Positions 12,021 to 14,103 of a DNA stretch of 14,103 nt are shown one piece after another. The position numbers were made by a program, and so were the translations under genes. Each line of letters starts with the position of its first letter. Within the stretch, counting starts at the first letter, position 1. The notes under the pieces were generated by a model. That model did not search any database. It was not told the origin of the DNA and worked only from the letters and a program-made list of their open reading frames with translations. The stretch comes from Anaerolineae bacterium (GTDB lineage: Bacteria; Chloroflexota; Anaerolineae; 4572-78; J111). The DNA is taken from NCBI GenBank assembly GCA_020433835.1, contig JAGRBY010000127.1, forward strand, positions 1 to 14,103. The letters are read 5' to 3'.

Positions 12021-14103
12021 ATGCTACGCCAACCGCTAGTAAAAATGCTTGTGCTGCTGGTCATCGCCGCCTGGCTGGCCGTGACGCCGGCTTATGCACA
12101 AGCCCCCGCAGGCCAGGAGCACACCGTCCAGCCGGGCGAGTGGCTTTCGCAGCTTGCCGAGCAATTTCTGGGTGATACCAACCGCTACACCGACATCGTC
12201 GCGGCCACCAACGCCAAAGCCGCCGAGGACGACAGCTTCACCCCCATCACCGATCCCAACGTTCTTGAAGTCGGCCAAAAATTGTGGATTCCCGTCCCTG
12301 CGGCTGAACTCACAACTTCCCCCTTTGCAGGAACCTACACCGCCAGTTTGCCCGCCGCCGACACCCCCGGCCGTGAGATGACGCTCATCCTCAACGCCGA
12401 CGGCACCGCCACCCGCACTACCGACTACCTGAACGGCAAACCTGCCATCGAGGAAAGCGGCTCCTGGCAAGACAACGGCGACGACACAGTCACGGTCACA
12501 CTCACCGGCCGCCCCACCGTCGAAGAACCGGACGTGATCACCTATGAGCTTGTCGATGATGTGCTAACGGCCATCGAATATGACCTGGATGCGTACGGCA
12601 CCGAGGGCCTGTCGCTGCAAAAGCAAGCCGAAGTAGTAGACGAAACAACGGTTCAGCCCGAAAATATAGTCGGCATCTACAAGACAATGCTGCCCGGCGG
12701 CTCCAGCCCCGGCCTCGACAGCACCCTCTATCTCAATGCCGATAACACCGTCCGCCTGGTCAGCGATTACCTCAACGACGATCCGCCCATCGACGAAATG
12801 GGCACCTGGACGGTGGAAAACAACCAGGTTGTGGTCACCCTAACCGGTATGGCTGACCGCGCCTACGATAGCCCGGTGGTCACAACCTATGATGTAGACG
12901 CCGGTACGCTGGTTGAAACCAGCACCGAAACCGTGCCGGGGGCCTATGTCTCGCGCTATTTACCCTTCGAGGCGCTGGCCACCGGCCTGGAGCCGGTGCC
13001 GTACAATGCCGAAGTTGCCCAGCAGGAGATAACCGACTCCGGCTATGGGGGCATCTACAAAGGGTTTCTGCCGGCTGCTACCTGCTGCGGGCGCGATATC
13101 ACCCTAACGCTTAACCCCAACGGCCCGGCCTACCTGTCGACCAACTTTCTCAACGGCAAGCCGCCGCTTATGGAGACCGGCACCTGGACCGAAGTTGGCG
13201 ACGGGCGCATCGACATTACCTGGGACGGAGCCGACGCGCCGCTGATGCTGGCACTGGTCGACGGCACGCTGCGCACCACGGCTGATGATGACACCTACGG
13301 CAGCGACGGTCTGACCCTCTATTCCTATCCCATCATTGCCCTCAACAGCAACCTGCCGACCGTCGCCGGCACCGTCACCTACAGTGAGCGCCTCGCCCTG
13401 CCCGCCGAGGCGCTGATCACCGTTCAATTGGTCGATGTCTCTCTGGTCGATGCCCCGGCCCAGGTTATCTCTGAGCAGATGATTACCGCCGGCGGCCAGC
13501 AGCCGCCTTTTGCCTTCGAACTGCCTTACAACCCGCGCACCTTCGACCCGACCCGCACCTACGCCGTGCAGGCCCGCATCGAAGCCAACGGCGAACTGCT
13601 CTTTATCAACGACACCCAATACCAAGTTTTGACCAACGGTGCCCCCAACCGGATCGAATTGGTATTAGTTAGCACCGGCCCGACGGCTGCGGTAGCTGCG
13701 GCTGCCGACTGTGCCGATGTCGCGGCCACCGCTTCATCAGATACGCCACCCGACCGCAGCAGCTACCTGGTTTATGGCGATGACAGCCCGGTTAACTCTG
13801 ATATTGTGGGTACGATTTTGTCGGTCGATGCCCAGGCTGCCGACGCCACAACCCAATGGCGCGATGCCGTGCTGGACGAGTTGGGCTACTGCTCCGGCAA
13901 TTTTGCACCCGACCTGGTCACGGTTTACAATACCGGCACCGGCCAAGCGACCGTCATCACCGCCTCTGATGTCTTGTTCGATGACTCGCTTTTGGCGCAG
14001 GAAGTGCGCCTCGACCTGGTTGAGCAGGCCGACGGCTGGCAGGTTGAATGGGGCGGCGTTCGCTTTCAATGCGCCCGGGGCGATAATACCACGGAGCTGC
14101 AGC
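12021..14103 (+). CDS. Secreted LysM, triple NlpE-like, YbaY-like mosaic protein, 3' partial
   Basis: An open frame of 694 codons running off the right edge. Residues 1-26 form a Sec signal peptide (AYA-Q cleavage). A LysM-type domain (34-91) closely resembles that of the LysM/propeller protein at 8371-9735. Three tandem repeats of about 60 residues follow (102-164, 217-277, 343-402), each with G-x-Y-x-x-x-LP, a loop, LxLNxD/NxT, a YLN/FLN step and GTW or GSW, resembling the NlpE N-terminal barrel. Residues 446-552 resemble a YbaY-type domain (VAGTVTYSERLALP, VQLVDVS, FAFELPYNP). A later cysteine-containing region (about 564-684) is unassigned. Start ATG 12021 has AAAGGAG at 12009-12015. It is probably a cell-wall-associated envelope protein; the function is unknown and domain calls are from memory of the families. 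Confidence 0.85.
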   Translation, partial: MLRQPLVKMLVLLVIAAWLAVTPAYAQAPAGQEHTVQPGEWLSQLAEQFLGDTNRYTDIVAATNAKAAEDDSFTPITDPNVLEVGQKLWIPVPAAELTTSPFAGTYTASLPAADTPGREMTLILNADGTATRTTDYLNGKPAIEESGSWQDNGDDTVTVTLTGRPTVEEPDVITYELVDDVLTAIEYDLDAYGTEGLSLQKQAEVVDETTVQPENIVGIYKTMLPGGSSPGLDSTLYLNADNTVRLVSDYLNDDPPIDEMGTWTVENNQVVVTLTGMADRAYDSPVVTTYDVDAGTLVETSTETVPGAYVSRYLPFEALATGLEPVPYNAEVAQQEITDSGYGGIYKGFLPAATCCGRDITLTLNPNGPAYLSTNFLNGKPPLMETGTWTEVGDGRIDITWDGADAPLMLALVDGTLRTTADDDTYGSDGLTLYSYPIIALNSNLPTVAGTVTYSERLALPAEALITVQLVDVSLVDAPAQVISEQMITAGGQQPPFAFELPYNPRTFDPTRTYAVQARIEANGELLFINDTQYQVLTNGAPNRIELVLVSTGPTAAVAAAADCADVAATASSDTPPDRSSYLVYGDDSPVNSDIVGTILSVDAQAADATTQWRDAVLDELGYCSGNFAPDLVTVYNTGTGQATVITASDVLFDDSLLAQEVRLDLVEQADGWQVEWGGVRFQCARGDNTTELQ

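Noticed and set aside
13104..13625. A 173-codon minus-strand frame (and others at 12036-12470 and 13737-14069) inside the second LysM gene
   Set aside because: The plus strand has a continuous 694-codon frame with signal peptide, LysM and repeats; the antisense frames arise from its GC-rich third positions.

Overview
The window reads as an ordinary bacterial chromosome segment of moderate GC, most likely from a member of Chloroflexota. The reasons are indirect: a PdtaS/PdtaR-type kinase and ANTAR regulator, a DprE1/DprE2 pair, a DUF2007 protein, exported LysM proteins, and a Gram-positive-style LexA box (GAAC-N4-GTTC). No rRNA, tRNA, insertion sequence, CRISPR array or phage structural gene is visible. 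The phylum assignment is inference.

Region 1 (1-2599, + strand): the 3' end of a PdtaS-like sensor kinase overlaps its ANTAR response regulator by 25 bp. Glutamine-dependent NAD+ synthetase (nadE) follows after 15 bp. Region 2 (2600-4997, +): an intergenic stretch with 11-bp-phased CATAG repeats precedes an ATGA-overlapped gene pair matching DprE1 and DprE2, the two-step polyprenyl-phosphoryl-ribose to -arabinose epimerase. The DprE1 protein carries an extra N-terminal YtxH-type membrane segment. A strong terminator closes the unit.

Region 3 (5025-7793, - strand): secG, a family 5 extracellular solute-binding protein and a TPR protein form one operon, read leftward from a promoter near 7766-7793. 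A back-to-back promoter drives a + strand leader that could fold into an H-type pseudoknot. It is followed by a DUF2007 gene and a secreted LysM plus beta-propeller protein (7977-9735).

Region 4 (9727-11434, -): a short soluble FtsK/SpoIIIE-type translocase and a small two-helix membrane protein form an operon. Its promoter has a perfect palindromic LexA-type box filling the spacer between the -35 and -10 elements, which predicts SOS control. This is the most distinctive regulatory object in the window. Region 5: rpsT (ribosomal protein S20, UUG start, - strand) with its own strong terminator. Then comes a second secreted LysM protein (12021 to the right edge, +), a mosaic of LysM, three degenerate NlpE-like repeats and a YbaY-like domain, cut off by the window end.

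The window is mostly housekeeping and envelope functions. The items worth following are the SOS-controlled FtsK/membrane-protein operon, the YtxH-DprE1 fusion, the structured leader upstream of the DUF2007 gene, and the LysM mosaic protein.
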